Shown in pieces: positions 34,262 to 46,359 of a DNA stretch of 64,000 bases (the stretch's first letter is position 1; every line of letters begins with the position of its first letter). The stretch lies in NCBI GenBank assembly GCA_025093555.1, contig JAIWNF010000024.1, forward strand, positions 434,001 to 498,000, written 5' to 3'. The stretch is from Circinella umbellata (Eukaryota; Mucoromycota; Mucoromycetes; Mucorales; Lichtheimiaceae). The notes under the pieces are model-generated. The model did no database searches, was not told the DNA's origin, and saw nothing but the letters and a program-made list of their open reading frames with translations. A program made the position numbers and the translations under genes.

Positions 34262-37200
34262 TTTTTATTATTATTTATTCTTTTGATTCGAAATAAGAAA
34301 AAAAACGTTTCACAAGAATAAAAATGAAAAAAAAAGTTATTTTATAGACAAATAATTCTGGGGGTTTCTTTTGTCTAATTCAAAGATGGGCCGTTTCATT
34401 CTTTATTTATGCGGTTTGACGTAAATTTGATGTTATGCATTATTTTTTAATTATTGTGTTTTTTTAATATGCAAGAAGTAAATCACTCTAAAATGCAATG
34501 TTTCATTGTCGGATAAATTTCAATAAGACCGTCCTTTCCCCCCCCCCATATCGTAAAAGTCCCAAACGAAAACAACAAGATTTGGATTGATATGGATTAA
34601 ATCAACAGGTGCCACGTTTTTTTTTTTATATGTGTAATCTTTGACTTGATGGGTGGGGAAAAGAAAATAGACACAATCTATTCAATTGATCAAATGAAGA
34701 AAAAAGTGGCGGGACTCTGCTTTGAGTTACCCAGATCAAAAGATTCCCAAGTAACACTGATGGTATAGCTTAAAAGAAATTGTTTGGGCAGACGATCAAA
34801 AAAAAATGTATTATCCTAATTCGTTTAAAATAATAATAATGTAATCATTCTTTCGTTATAATGATTTTTAAGCTAATTCCCCTTCCCCCTTCATTCGTAA
34901 AATAATAAAAAAAGGTCAAATGAAAACCTTGAATAATAAAAAAAAGCCCTATTAGATTAGGACTGTGGAGGTAAGGGTTGGTTTTACGTAGTTTCCCTTT
35001 TTTTTTTTATGACGGTCCTACTTCCCCTCCGTCCTTCATTCGTACTGATTTGTTTATGGGTTCTATTATTTTTGGTTTATGCAAAAAAAAAAAAGGATGG
35101 GTCCTATTTTATTTGACGGATTGGAAATAATCCCGCAAAAGAAACCGGTTCTTATTTAAGCAACAAAAGTAAATACAAGTGATTCATTTCTACAGTGGAA
35201 TCGTATCTGTACATCATTATCATTTTAAAGAATCTTCTTTCTATTCCCCCCCAAAATCCTCAAACCCCTGCCTTCTTCCCTGTACATATCTCATCCAGAC
35301 TCACTCCTCCCCCCCACGGGAGTTCTCATCATGGTAATGTTTTTTTTTTCGATGTGATGCAAAAAAAAAAGAGTGGGGTCCGGTTTTAATGCTATCTCAT
35401 GGTTTTTTAATAAATGAATACTATTTATTCATATTATTGTAAAAGATAAAAAAGAAATTGACTTTTTAATATTTCATGTTTTTTCCTTAGAACATGCCGG
35501 GGATGATTTATGATTTGGTGTCGCAGCAGTCTGAATGTGGCGCATGAACGACTGATAAGATGGTATGAGAGTAAAAACTAACAATGTCACTTTGCTACAT
35601 TTAGAACATTGGCGGACAAAAAGATGGCAGATGATTGTTTTACTTTAATTTCTTTGTTCGATTAATAAAATATCTTTTCCAGTAAAGTCTTTTATACACT
35701 GTGTTTTAGCATTTGTTTTTTTTTTTTTGTATTATCTTTAACTATAAAAACATGTTTCTACAAGAAAAATCAACTACTGTATATCTTTTATAGAAAATAA
35801 AAAAGTAATATACTAATACCTGTCAACTTTTCTAATAAAAGGTTCCTTTGACACAAGAAGGCAAATCCGTAAAAAAAAAACTGAATACTTTCGACGCTCG
35901 TCTTTATAGCAACATTTCATGATATGGGAACCCCATTAAAGAGGCATACAGTTGCAAATATAGATTAACACAGCTGGCTTAAAAGCCCATTGGACCTAGT
36001 CTTTTTGAAGACTTCACCTTGTTAAAAATGGTGCACCACTTTTTTCGCACTCCCCTTCATGCAATTGGGAAAAATGAAAGCCATGAAAGTTAAATAATAC
36101 ACGTGATACCTCAAACAAAAACATATCGTCCCACTTTGTATTATTTATTTTTCTTCAATATACTGTCATATCCTAAAAAAAACAGTACTTATAGAGATTA
36201 AAGTTGAGCACTTTGAACATCAAAGAACTGTCTACTTTTTTCAGCCCTGGCAATACAATTTCGAGCATTAGAACAAGTTTTAGTCATAAAAATAAAATAA
36301 AATGTAATGTGTATAAACTCAATTTTTTTTCTTAACTATTTTAAAGTTATATACGTACATCTATTGATTTTTCAATTTCATAGTATAGCAAACAACTCCT
36401 TACGTTACAGGCTTCTTATGAGAATAGAATTTAAAAGGATTGTAATATTCATATATATATAATAGGTAATTTACGCAATAATGATTAATCATACATAATG
36501 ATGAAATGACACACTGATGGATTATAGTGCGCTACCAGCTGGCGTCAATTTGAATTTTCCATGGTGCATGATTTTTCATCTCAAATCCATTTGCTGCGCC
36601 GCTTTGACCGAGACCCTCAATTCACAACATTGTTTTGTCGGTTTCACTGTACGTAGAACTTAAAAATGACCCCTTACCGCTTGTTCGTGTGAAGTTGACA
36701 TTCGTTTCAAATAACAAGCATGGGATCCCAGAGTACAAGAAAGATAACAGTCTATAATATAAGAAGCTGCCGTCATTTTTAATATTTCTTGATTTATTTT
36801 TACCATAGATATATACAAACGTCTTGCAGTCGAGAATTTTGGTCTGTAGGTCTGGTCATGTCAGCATCCATTTGTTGGTGTTAGTTGTATCTGGGACTTT
36901 TAAAACGGATATCTCTTGACTTTGGTCTTGGAGTCGAACCCGTTGATTACCATGAGCAAATCAGAGTGTTTAAAGTAGGTTTTTTTGTTTTTACTAGCTT
37001 GAATGTGTTAGCATGGAATAATGAAATAGAACGTTTGATCTATTTCTTTTTTTCGGTGGTTCAGGACCAAAATAATGATAAGTAGGAGCCGTCGATCCCT
37101 ACCCCTAACCTTAGCCCCTGATCAACAGAGGTGTCCTTGGCAAATGCTTTCGCATTGGGTTGTCTTTGGGGCAATCCAAAGAATTTTACCTCTAGCGTCC

Positions 37201-37480
37201 ACTTGCTGCAACAACCGATCTCTGACCAACTAAACAAAAATACACGTCAAAATGACAAGATGTAATCGACAATTTGGAAAGACTCTATTACAAATAGTAT
37301 GACAAGGCGATCATCCAATGGATCACCATAGAAACTACTTTGCAATTTGGAAGATCAAGGATGTAATAGCAGGGGCTTTTAACGCTAGTGTAATCTTGGT
37401 AACTATTATATTTAGAAAATATTATGTGACCAAACACACACATTAGCTGATATACCTTTTGCTTTATAGTTCAACACTAA
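34262..37480. other. gene-poor region
   Basis: No intact gene. Homopolymer tracts are frequent. An open stretch near 36885-36977 (plus) ends at a GTAGGT donor-like site and could be an exon relic, but nothing supports it further. No terminal repeat was found. Confidence 0.4.
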
Positions 37481-37680
37481 TTCTATTTCTTGAAAATTGT
37501 TTTTTTTTTTGAAAGGCTGAAAAGATGGGCAACAACATATGAATACAGTCGTCGAAAGCCTTTTTTTTTTTTTTTGCACAGGTGGGGTTTTAGCTTTAAA
37601 GTAGTGCAAAAAAAAGCGGCAATGTGTAGAAAAGTGGGGTTGAAAACATTGCAGGATCTTGGTCACCAGGTGTACAAATA

Positions 37681-37888
37681 ATGAAGATCGACCTGTACAA
37701 ACAATTAAAGCACCAAAGTACGATCGAGTCCCTGGCGACTGATTTAGTGTCAAGGTATTATACCAACAGCAATCACAGTAGCGCCACTCCACCTGCAACA
37801 TCGTCATCATCAAGTCCCTGACAAAGCCCAACTTCCGCACCTCGTGCTTAACTATCAACAAACGGTAAAGACGTAAATACGTACCAGT

Positions 37889-37925
<37 letters not shown>

Positions 37926-39070
37926 GTAGCAGCAGCAGCAGAACAAATTCAAGAGCATTTTCGTCATACAGTAGTATAAGACTTTCAGAGGAGCAACGAA
38001 AAATGGGCAAAAACAATGTATTACTCGATCATCAACGAAAAAGGACAGATGGTGCTTACCGAACTAGCATCGAAGAAAACAAGAAATATCTGGTGAATTT
38101 AATGAAGAAGAAAACCATGCCGACTGACTATTACCAGTAAGTCTAATATTAAGTACTGAGAAGTTCTATCATGGATTTAAATTCAATTTCTTATACATTA
38201 GAGTCCTGTCCCCTACTCTTTGATCATGGATCCTGAGTGTGATGAGTGGAAGAAGTTTTTTTTTTTTTTTACTGGGACAAAACTTGATGAAATAAAAACC
38301 GAAAATCGGCTAGAACTACAAGAACTTCCTGACGATTTGAAAGAATATATACTTTTATATAAACATAAGGTAGGTTGCTGTAAATCTTTTTTATCTTGAT
38401 AGCATTCAAGTAGTTATGGAGCTTGTTTCGATTGATTCTATGCATCATTATTAAAAAGATATCCCTATCTTAACTCAACACCGTCGCGAGATCGATTTTG
38501 AACCCCATAACTCAAACCGATTTGTACTGGGGCGCGAAAAGCCATTGTCGAAGCTATCAACTTATATGTATTTTAAATTACTTACCTCCAAGTGATCGCT
38601 CTGAAGCTGACCTCATTCATAGGGTACGGAATTTTTTTTTTTTTTTTTTTGAGAAATGTTTTGATGGATCCTCGGTAAAAGTGTGCAGGTATGTAACTTT
38701 TATTCTTTGCATGTGCATAACTCTTTTATATCGTAAAAAAAAATGCAAGGCACTTTCTTGTTTGTTGTATGCAATGAAATTTAATTTACTCGACCCATTT
38801 ATTATAGCGGTGAAAAGAGGACAAGCAAAGCGGCGAGTGACAGGAAGAACAAAGGGCCATACGTTTCAAATGGCAAGCGGTCAAATTGCAAGAAAAATGC
38901 TAGGCATAAAAGTCGACTTGCATATTTCAGTCCAGTAGTTTGGAATACGGCCGGACTCCCAAGTGATGTCAATAATACCAAGGCAATCGATAAAAGGTCG
39001 GCTCAAACCTCCCCATACAAAGAAGAACGTCTTCAACAAGCTTGTTCTAGAGTCACCTTCAGCTATTAGA
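37681..39070 (+). pseudogene. decayed multi-exon gene of a repeated Mucorales-type family
   Basis: Several coding-like blocks are separated by splice-like sites. They are 37681-37821 (Ser/Thr-rich, stopped by TGA); an Asn/Ser repeat followed by LSEEQRKMGKNN and DHQRKRTDGAYRTSIEE, ending at a GTAAGT donor (38138); about 38203-38369 (MDPECDEWKKFF and ELPDDLKEYILLYKHK, then GTAGGT); a block near 38460-38622 needing a frame change (EADLIHR, then GTACGG); about 38654-38688 (KCFDGSSVKVCR, then GTATGT); and 38808-39069 (GEKRTSKAASDRKN, to TAG). Poly-T runs break the acceptors. The E-A-D-x-I...F.GS...GEK.S.AS..+N pattern recalls a multicopy protein family of Mucorales of unknown function. That link is from memory of the pattern only. 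Confidence 0.4.
37889..37941 (+). repeat. (AAC)n-(AGC)n microsatellite
   Basis: About twelve AAC units run into AGT/AGC units. Read in frame they give poly-Asn then poly-Ser inside the decayed gene. Confidence 0.9.
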
Positions 39071-40932
39071 AAGATTAAAAGTTGGAGGATTTCTGATGAC
39101 AGGTAAAAAAACAACTTCCTCCAAAAAGCACCAATACTATTTTCTTTAGTTGCCAGTGATTATTACTATTTACTTGTCATTATTATAATATCATAGGTCT
39201 TCAATTGACAGCGTATATACTGGATTCACCCGCTGAAAAGGTGTGCCGGATCACCAAAGTTGGGTCCATGCTGAGATAAAATACGAGTAGTAAAAACTGG
39301 AAAGAGAGAACTAGAATGAATATGGTTGAGAGTTTGCTTATTCCTGAAATAAAATAACTACTCTTCTATATCTTTTCTAAACTGGATGACAATCTTATTT
39401 CGGTTATGGCTAAACTATGTTCTATAAGAATGAATGAGAGGACTCATTATATTTAATTATTACATCAATGTTCATTCTGTAAAGTTGTTTATAACATTTG
39501 TTATTGATCTTTTTCTTTCTTTGAGATTTCTTTTGTTTTTATCGGGATGATTAATAAGAATGGGTCAAAATAAATAAATGTAGCAAATTTTATATTACTG
39601 TATATTCTTGACGGAATGAATATTCATAGTGTGGGTGGAATATATGTTTTATTATAGTGGCTTACCACATATAGCATCATTATCCATATTAAAAGAGTAT
39701 ATATTGTTCATCTATTAATGGTTTTCTTTGATTCATATATCTTTTGATATTAAGTGTATTCGAAGAGTTATTGATGAAATGTTATAATTGCCACTTGTAC
39801 TGGCTGTAAGAAATCAACTATCACAAACCGCTATATAATGACGAAAATGACTATCACTGCAGTTTATGTGCACAAAATAACATATAATTTGATCACACCT
39901 GTGTATTTTTTTTATTGCAGTTACCTTTGTTATCCCCCCCCCACTCGGTCAGTTTCACTTCATGTAGTCATTATTCGTGATAATTATAGATTTTCAGGAA
40001 ACATGTATGCTCTATTCAGCAAAATACTTACTTTCTCATGATAGCAACCCGATGACCTTCTCGGTTGCATTCCGTGGAAATGTCCCGGCTCTTGTGTGTA
40101 TAATCCCCCCGCCCCTTAAAAAAACTCAGCGGCAAGCTGATAAGAAAAATCTTGAAAACAGCAGGTGCATGAGAAACCTCAACACAGTGAAAAATATAAA
40201 ATAGACTTTTTTTTTAATTATTTTGTATGTGCACTTTGATCTATTAAAAACGACATAAATTTCAGATAAATAAAAATCGTACAAATGGTTTTTAATGGAT
40301 CATTTCTTTATTAAATCAGAGTAAGTATTGAATATAAAAAGAAAAAAAAATGTTGATTAATGTTAATATTATATAATAAATAATGTACGTCTTTATAAAT
40401 AAGATTGAGGGGAAGGGTGTTTAAGGGGGGGGGAGAGAGAAATGAGAGTTCTGCTTTTTGTTTTTCCTATTATGTTGCTGCGTAATTCTGTTTGTGTAAC
40501 GCAAACAATTTATGAGGTTTTATGCATAAAAAATTTAGTCCACCTGTGAAAACAACAATACTGCAAAATAATAAAATAAAAATGATTGATTTAAAATAGT
40601 TTCTTATAACAGTACAAAATGTAATATTTATATAATAAAATAAAATAAAATAAAAATGGATATGTTCTAAATAAAAAAATAAATATATATAAAAAGTATC
40701 TTTTTTGATTAAAATATTTAGGATGGAAAAACAAATGATATAAGTAAATGGTGTGTGTGCGTGTGCAATGTAGTTATTTGTTGTTTGTGTGCTTGGGAAG
40801 AAATGAATGGGGGAGTGTGAGTTTTCTTTAGTTTTAGTTTTGAGTAAATATATAAACAATATTATTAATTCGGAATGAATTAAAAGAAAAATAGTAAAAA
40901 GGTTGTAACAATTATATAAATGTTATCGTTTA
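39071..40932. other. intergenic, no gene seen
   Basis: AT-rich. It includes the 3' region of the minus-strand SGNH-like gene with (AAAAT)n runs near 40630-40660. No ORF with family features. Confidence 0.5.
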
Positions 40933-42981
40933 TCATGGTGCACACACAAGGTTCCATAACTGCAGATTTTCTACATTCAAAACACTACGTGATGTATATG
41001 AAGTGCCTCCAATACCAACACACATGTGAGATGCCATACCCAATCGATGTACATCCCAAAGCAAAATATTTGGAAATTCATTTACTGCATCCCTTACAGC
41101 TTTTGTAAAAGCTTCACTTCGACCGGCATTCCATGATGTTGAATAAATTGTACCACAACAAAAAGGCTGAGGTGTACGAACAATGATACGTTCCATTGGA
41201 TAGACCTCATGTACAAGGTAGGATAGAAGTCCCCTAAATGCATCTGCGAATCGACCAGGTGACATGTGTCGCAGCGCAATATCATCGTTACCGAAATTAA
41301 TGATCACCACATCAGCCTTATCCAAAGAAGCCGCAGTTTGTTTAATTTCTTGTTTCCAATCCTTAGATAGAATACTTCCCACTTGATTGAAATAGAATTG
41401 TGTATTAGCATGCCAAGTTTCATTGATCACGAGAGGTGTGGTTGGATCAACAGCCCATGGGTATAATTCTTCATGATTTTCATCATCATCGTTACAAATA
41501 CAATCCACATCAGTTGGATCACTGCACCATCGATTACCACTGCTGAAAACCTTTAAGTTTCTATAATTTATAATATTAATTTTTGTATGTTCCAAAAACG
41601 GAATGTGCTTATCATTTATTTATTTTTATTTACCTTCGCACATTATTATCAGCCCAAACATGCACAGTTTTTCCTTCTAAACATTGTGTCGCCTGTCCCA
41701 AACTAATGTATTGAGGTTGACAATTGTTGGGTACAAATAAACGATTGTTTACAGCATGATCTTCTTGTGCAACACCAAACATGCCATAAAAGTCTAATGG
41801 ATAAGTACGTTGATATTCTGCTTTGGCCATCCAAGCACCTTCTCCTCCAGACATTTCTTTTGCTGTACAAGGTGGTAAATCTGGGAGTGATGTTTGTAAC
41901 AGAGATTTAACAATCAATTTATTCGTTGATAAGAAACGATAAGGTCTATAATAATGTTTGGAAGGTGTTTCCCAAAAGTAAGAGCGATATTCAATGCGTG
42001 TATCCAATCTATAATTATCTTGATGTGAGAATTTAACTGAAGCAAAATAAAGATTGGTTTGACGTGTATGTTGTTGTAATGTAATCGAAAGATGAGTCCA
42101 TTGTCCTATAGCTGTCATGACAAGACTGTCTGCTGGTGCAAGATGTTCTTCGGGTCGAATGGCGGATTTGGCAGGGATGGGTCCAAGCTTTTTTTTTTAA
42201 TGGAGTTGATGATTTGTTTGTTAATAAATGTCATTTATAAACAATCTTTTATTTTGATGATCATTCTCTCTTTCTCTTAAAATATATATAGTCCATCACA
42301 ATTCACTTCCTATCAAAACTTACCAAGACAACAACACAGATAGATTGACCTTCTTTAATAAATACATTTTTGGTTGTAAAGTTTCCTTCGGGCGACATAA
42401 ACATTGCTTTGGATGCCCAACCATCCCAATACTTGCGATCTGACGCTCTTTTTTTTTATTTTAATCAAATAACAAACATATATTAGTATCATACACTCAA
42501 ATGAGTAATAACAGCGGTAATGACACCAACAAAACAGAGGCCGATTCCTTTTACAACTAAAAAAAAAAAAAAAAACTTACAACCAGTTGAAATTAACAGT
42601 TTCACATGCTGATGGTTCTTCTTCTTTATCTTCCTCTTCAAGTATTGTTATTGGTTCGTTATCAGGCAAAATTGAAATGGATGGTGGTTGTGGTGATGGA
42701 GATGTGTTTTCATTAATATCATTATTATTGATCGGATCCGGCCGATCCATTATAACGGGTGCTGAAGATATTATTGGTTGTTCATCTTTTATTGCCGGTA
42801 GTGAAGGTGAAGGTAATGGCTGTATATCAACTGAAGGATAGACAATTTCATTTGTTGAAGAAGTATGATGATTATCAATAATAATATTTGAAGAAGTATG
42901 TAAATGGAATACAGTAAATAAAAGAATCAAAAGTGCAGCAAGAAAGATGAAATTCCGTCGTTGCATTGACGGGACCTGCAT
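40933..42981 (-). CDS. membrane-anchored SGNH/PC-esterase-like protein, atypical block I
   Basis: Four exons (42981-42581, 42447-42324, 42187-41634, 41560-40933) encode 568 residues. The layout is type II membrane: a basic N-terminus, one helix at about 11-27 (FIFLAALLILLFTVFHL), a Pro/Ser/Glu-rich stem to about 125, then a lumenal domain. The domain carries SGNH/PC-esterase landmarks: CLEGKTVHVWADNNVRR (block I position), INFGNDD (block III, Gly450-Asn451-Asp452) and LLWDVHRLG (block V, Asp529, His531). Relatives acetylate or deacetylate glycans in the secretory path. At block I the usual Gly-Asp-Ser is Ala354-Asp355-Asn356, so the Ser nucleophile is missing. It may be inactive or use another residue. 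A second ATG at 42966 is also possible. Confidence 0.7.
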
Positions 42982-43960
42982 TGTTGATATATTATAACTG
43001 TTTTGTCAAAGAATAAATGTCGTTTAATAGAATGTTCTTGTTTATTTAAAGTTATTCAATATTAACAAGAACCAGTTATTGTACCTTGAAAGGATCGGCT
43101 AGAACACAAAAAAAAAAAAAAAAACCATCCAGTAGGAATTTTTTAAAGTGCAGCAGTAACACCATATTGAACTTTATATATATTTTTATCCTTAACAAGG
43201 AACAAGCATTAAAATATAGAAGGACACTTTTCTGTAATTGTATAATTTTCATGTGAATAAAACTATGTTATATTATTATATAAAAGAAATCATTGTCATC
43301 TTAAATAATCATATCTAGACGGAAATTGATTGATGAAATCCTACTTTATTTTATTTTATTTTGTCCTAATGAAAAAGGTAATAATTTTCTGATATAAAAT
43401 AGTATTATTGACAAAAAGAGTGATATAAAAATTGACATACTATATTAGGGTTTTTACTGATGGTTGGCTTTTCAATTTGCCGTGACACCAATTTTAACTT
43501 TGGTATTTGATATCATAGAGGGTTTCTGTTAATTTCATAGGGGCATTTTTCAATTTTTTTTTGCAACCATTCTCCAAGACTTGTCGACTATCACTTGGTC
43601 ATCATGTCGTATGGATGCGAATATGGATGGAATAAGGTAAGAGGTATAAATGGATAGAAATAGATAACAAAGTATAAGTTTCGTGAGAATTGATTAGGTC
43701 TTTTATTATATAATTATTTTATTTTAAGTCTACATTGATTTATATTCTTTCATATATAATTTCCCTATCCTACGATGATGGCTTCACTTACTGTTTTAGT
43801 TTTAATACAGTATACTTGATACATGATATGTTTTATATTATATTATATTGTTATGATTATTGGTATATTATGACTCTATCTTATTATATGTTTCATTTGG
43901 TATGATTTGTTTGATATGGTGTACGGACATTATTATGTTTGGGTTTATAGATTAGTGTGT
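42982..43960. other. intergenic, no gene seen
   Basis: AT-rich with TTTTA iterations near 43350. No gene or terminal repeat is recognised. Confidence 0.45.
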
Positions 43961-43989
43961 ATTATTATTATTTATTATTGATGGTGGGT

Positions 43990-44747
43990 AGGTACGATTA
44001 ACACATACCAGAACAACATGATCTTTACTGAGACCATTTTCAAAATGAATCAATGCCCAACTTGTAATTCTTGTAGTTTTTGTTTAAGCTATTGCTGCCT
44101 CTAATAGGGATAAAAATGAATTTGCATTAATTAACGTTGATAATATGGTTCGAAACTCGATTTTATCATACGTGAGTGATTGTGGGTACTAACATGCCTT
44201 CAGATCCAAAATCATCATTAAAACACAAGTATAGAAGTGGAAAAAAAAAGTCACGATGAAAAAGTAGAAAAGGAGTTAGGGACAAATGATGTGAAAAAGA
44301 CACACACCCAAAAATGATTGAACGAAAAGATGACATCTAACATGGGAGCTAAAACGGCATGGACGAATGTATGCTCTCCACGTTTCTCAACCTGACCAAT
44401 TATTGTCATTGGAGCAAGGCTGAATAAATTGATATATCTTCAAATAAGGTGCGTAATTAATGGCTGATTCAATTTATTACAAAAAGTTCTGTGTTTTATA
44501 AATAATATCCAACGTACATTTGATGAGGGATGATCGCGATAATAAGATCAATGTCGTTGCTACGTACCGTACCTTCGATAGCATTATTTAAAAATTCGAT
44601 TTTTTTTAAACATCGCGTCAACTGTTCAAAACAAACTACAAAAGTAAATATCCATTGAGACGATAGATCAGAATACATATTTATAAATGCAACAAACTCA
44701 TTCTCCGCACCACAAGTAACTGGCGAGACTAGCTGACGATAAAACAT
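43990..44747 (-). pseudogene. exon-like relics of an unidentified gene
   Basis: Minus-strand blocks look coding: 44747-44496 (begins MFYRQLVSPVTCGAENE); about 44435-44310 (SLAPMTIIGQVEKRGEHTF and VHAVLAPMLDVIFSFNHFW, ending at GTGTGT); and about 44078-44011 (RITSWALIHFENGLSKDHVVL, ending at a GTATGT donor). The frames do not join cleanly and a stop interrupts just upstream of the middle block. The pattern VLAPMLDxIF recalls the same loosely defined Mucorales repeat family as 37.7-39.1 kb. I do not recognise a function. Confidence 0.3.
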
Positions 44748-45273
44748 CTGAAATCTTTAAAGTGCTGATTATAAGATTATGCTTGTCCGTCGAAATGACG
44801 CGTGATAGAGTTCGAGGCCGATTCGGCAAAGACGTAAATAATATTATCTATGGCCCTGCATATATAAATAAGCAACACTAACGTTATTTTAATTACTGCT
44901 GTATCCACCTACAATAGCTTCATATATATATTTAAATACAGTAGATCATCAATTATGATGTTTCACTGACATTTTGATATTTCTTGATTTGAACAATGAC
45001 TTTTAATAACTAAAAAAGTTCATTTTCTTTATTGATATTACTTGACAGCTGTGTTGATATATCATTTCGTCAACAGCAAAAGGAAGGTATAGGATAGAGA
45101 TCATTTATCGACCTATTCATCATTACCAAATCGGAAAACTATATCTATTCCATACACGCATATTGATATACCCGTCTACTGATAAGGGTTGATAAATACA
45201 AAAAAATATTTTACTTTTAATAAACTTCAGTTCAACTTTGTCCTTTTCAGGTCTTGTTGACTTCAAAAAAATT

Positions 45274-45375
45274 AGAAGCTGTTAAACTTAACAGCGTTGT
45301 AACAGCTACCGCTGCAGGAGCTGAGTGTTACAGAAGCTGTTAAATTTAACATAATAGTGGGTTTAACAGCACCGC
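45274..45375. repeat. cluster of GCTGTTAAA palindromic motifs
   Basis: GCTGTTAAACTTAACAGC near 45278, GCTGTTAAATTTAACA near 45336 and GTTTAACAGCACCGCTCC near 45361 are near-palindromes within 100 bp. They may be the scrambled end of a decayed TIR element. No partner end was found. Confidence 0.35.
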
Positions 45376-45524
45376 TCCGGATGGTCTTATCACTCTCTTC
45401 TTTTCTCATCAAATTTCTATTGATACAGCACTTAAAACATTTCCCCACCATCAAGCTTTGAGATTTGGTCTTTGCAAAACAATTTTCAAAAAAATTATGA
45501 CATTCTTTGAATAAATTAATATTC

Positions 45525-46359
45525 TTAATTATCCATGAATATAACAATATCAAACTCTTCATCGTCGATTTCTTCCATCAAATGATAATTTCCTTTTTGA
45601 TACATATGGTGATTTGCAGAAAGATCTGCCAACTTTGGCTCTTGTTGATCATCATTACCCTCATCACAATCCCAGAATGATGGCTGGTTAAATCCATCCA
45701 ATTCTTCTTTTTCTTCTTCTTCCTCTTGGCCCGTGTGGCTCAGGTATAGCACTGTCATTATTATGTTGTTTTACTAGTGGTCAAAACTATATAATATGTA
45801 AAGATCAGTATTAAGCATATATAAATCCCATTTTTAGCAAGATGGTAAAAAACATACCTCACTTAAAGAAGTAGGCTTGATTCGTTTGATTGGTATATTT
45901 GAATCTTGACTATAAGAAGAGAACTATCGTGGTTTTTATATTATAAAGAATTAGTCACTTTAACAAATTAAAAACCTTGTCATTTACCTTGAAATCTCTT
46001 CAGCTGGTCGCTTTTCACGCAAACATGCTCAAGCTTCACTAGCAAAATGAACAGCTGTGCTACTCCAACATTTTTTTTTTGCTTTCTAAAGCAGAATTCC
46101 GTACTTTTCCAGCGTTTAAACTTATCGATCAACGTGGTATACAATGTACAATTTTTAAAGTTTTTCTAGCTTAAGATATTATTGTATCGCGTGTTTGCTT
46201 CTTGTTCGTTTGTGAAACCATATATTTTAACATATTTTTTGCAAGCGTAATTTGTGAGCGTGGTCGAGACCACCAACATGGGTTGTCTTTAGAAACACAT
46301 GAAGAGTCATTTGTTGCAGACATTATCAACAATGTCATAATAAAAAATCGAAAAAACAT
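45525..46359 (-). pseudogene. degenerate nuclear-protein-like gene relic
   Basis: Minus-strand pieces can be strung together: 46359-46171 (open, MSATNDSSCVSKDNPCWW); about 46115-45987 (WSSTAVHFASEA, TGA, then CLREKRPAEEIS before GTAAAT); about 45915-45860 (QDSNIPIKRIKPTSLSE); and 45758-45525 (acidic, Glu-run, ending IVIFMDN). A stop within the second piece and missing joins show decay. The basic and acidic C-terminal composition suggests a nuclear protein, but the family is not recognised. Confidence 0.28.

Noticed and set aside
36925..36945. tRNA B-box-like sequence on the minus strand (GGGTTCGACTCC)
   Set aside because: The flanking bases do not form a T stem, and no acceptor stem, D arm or anticodon arm could be drawn.
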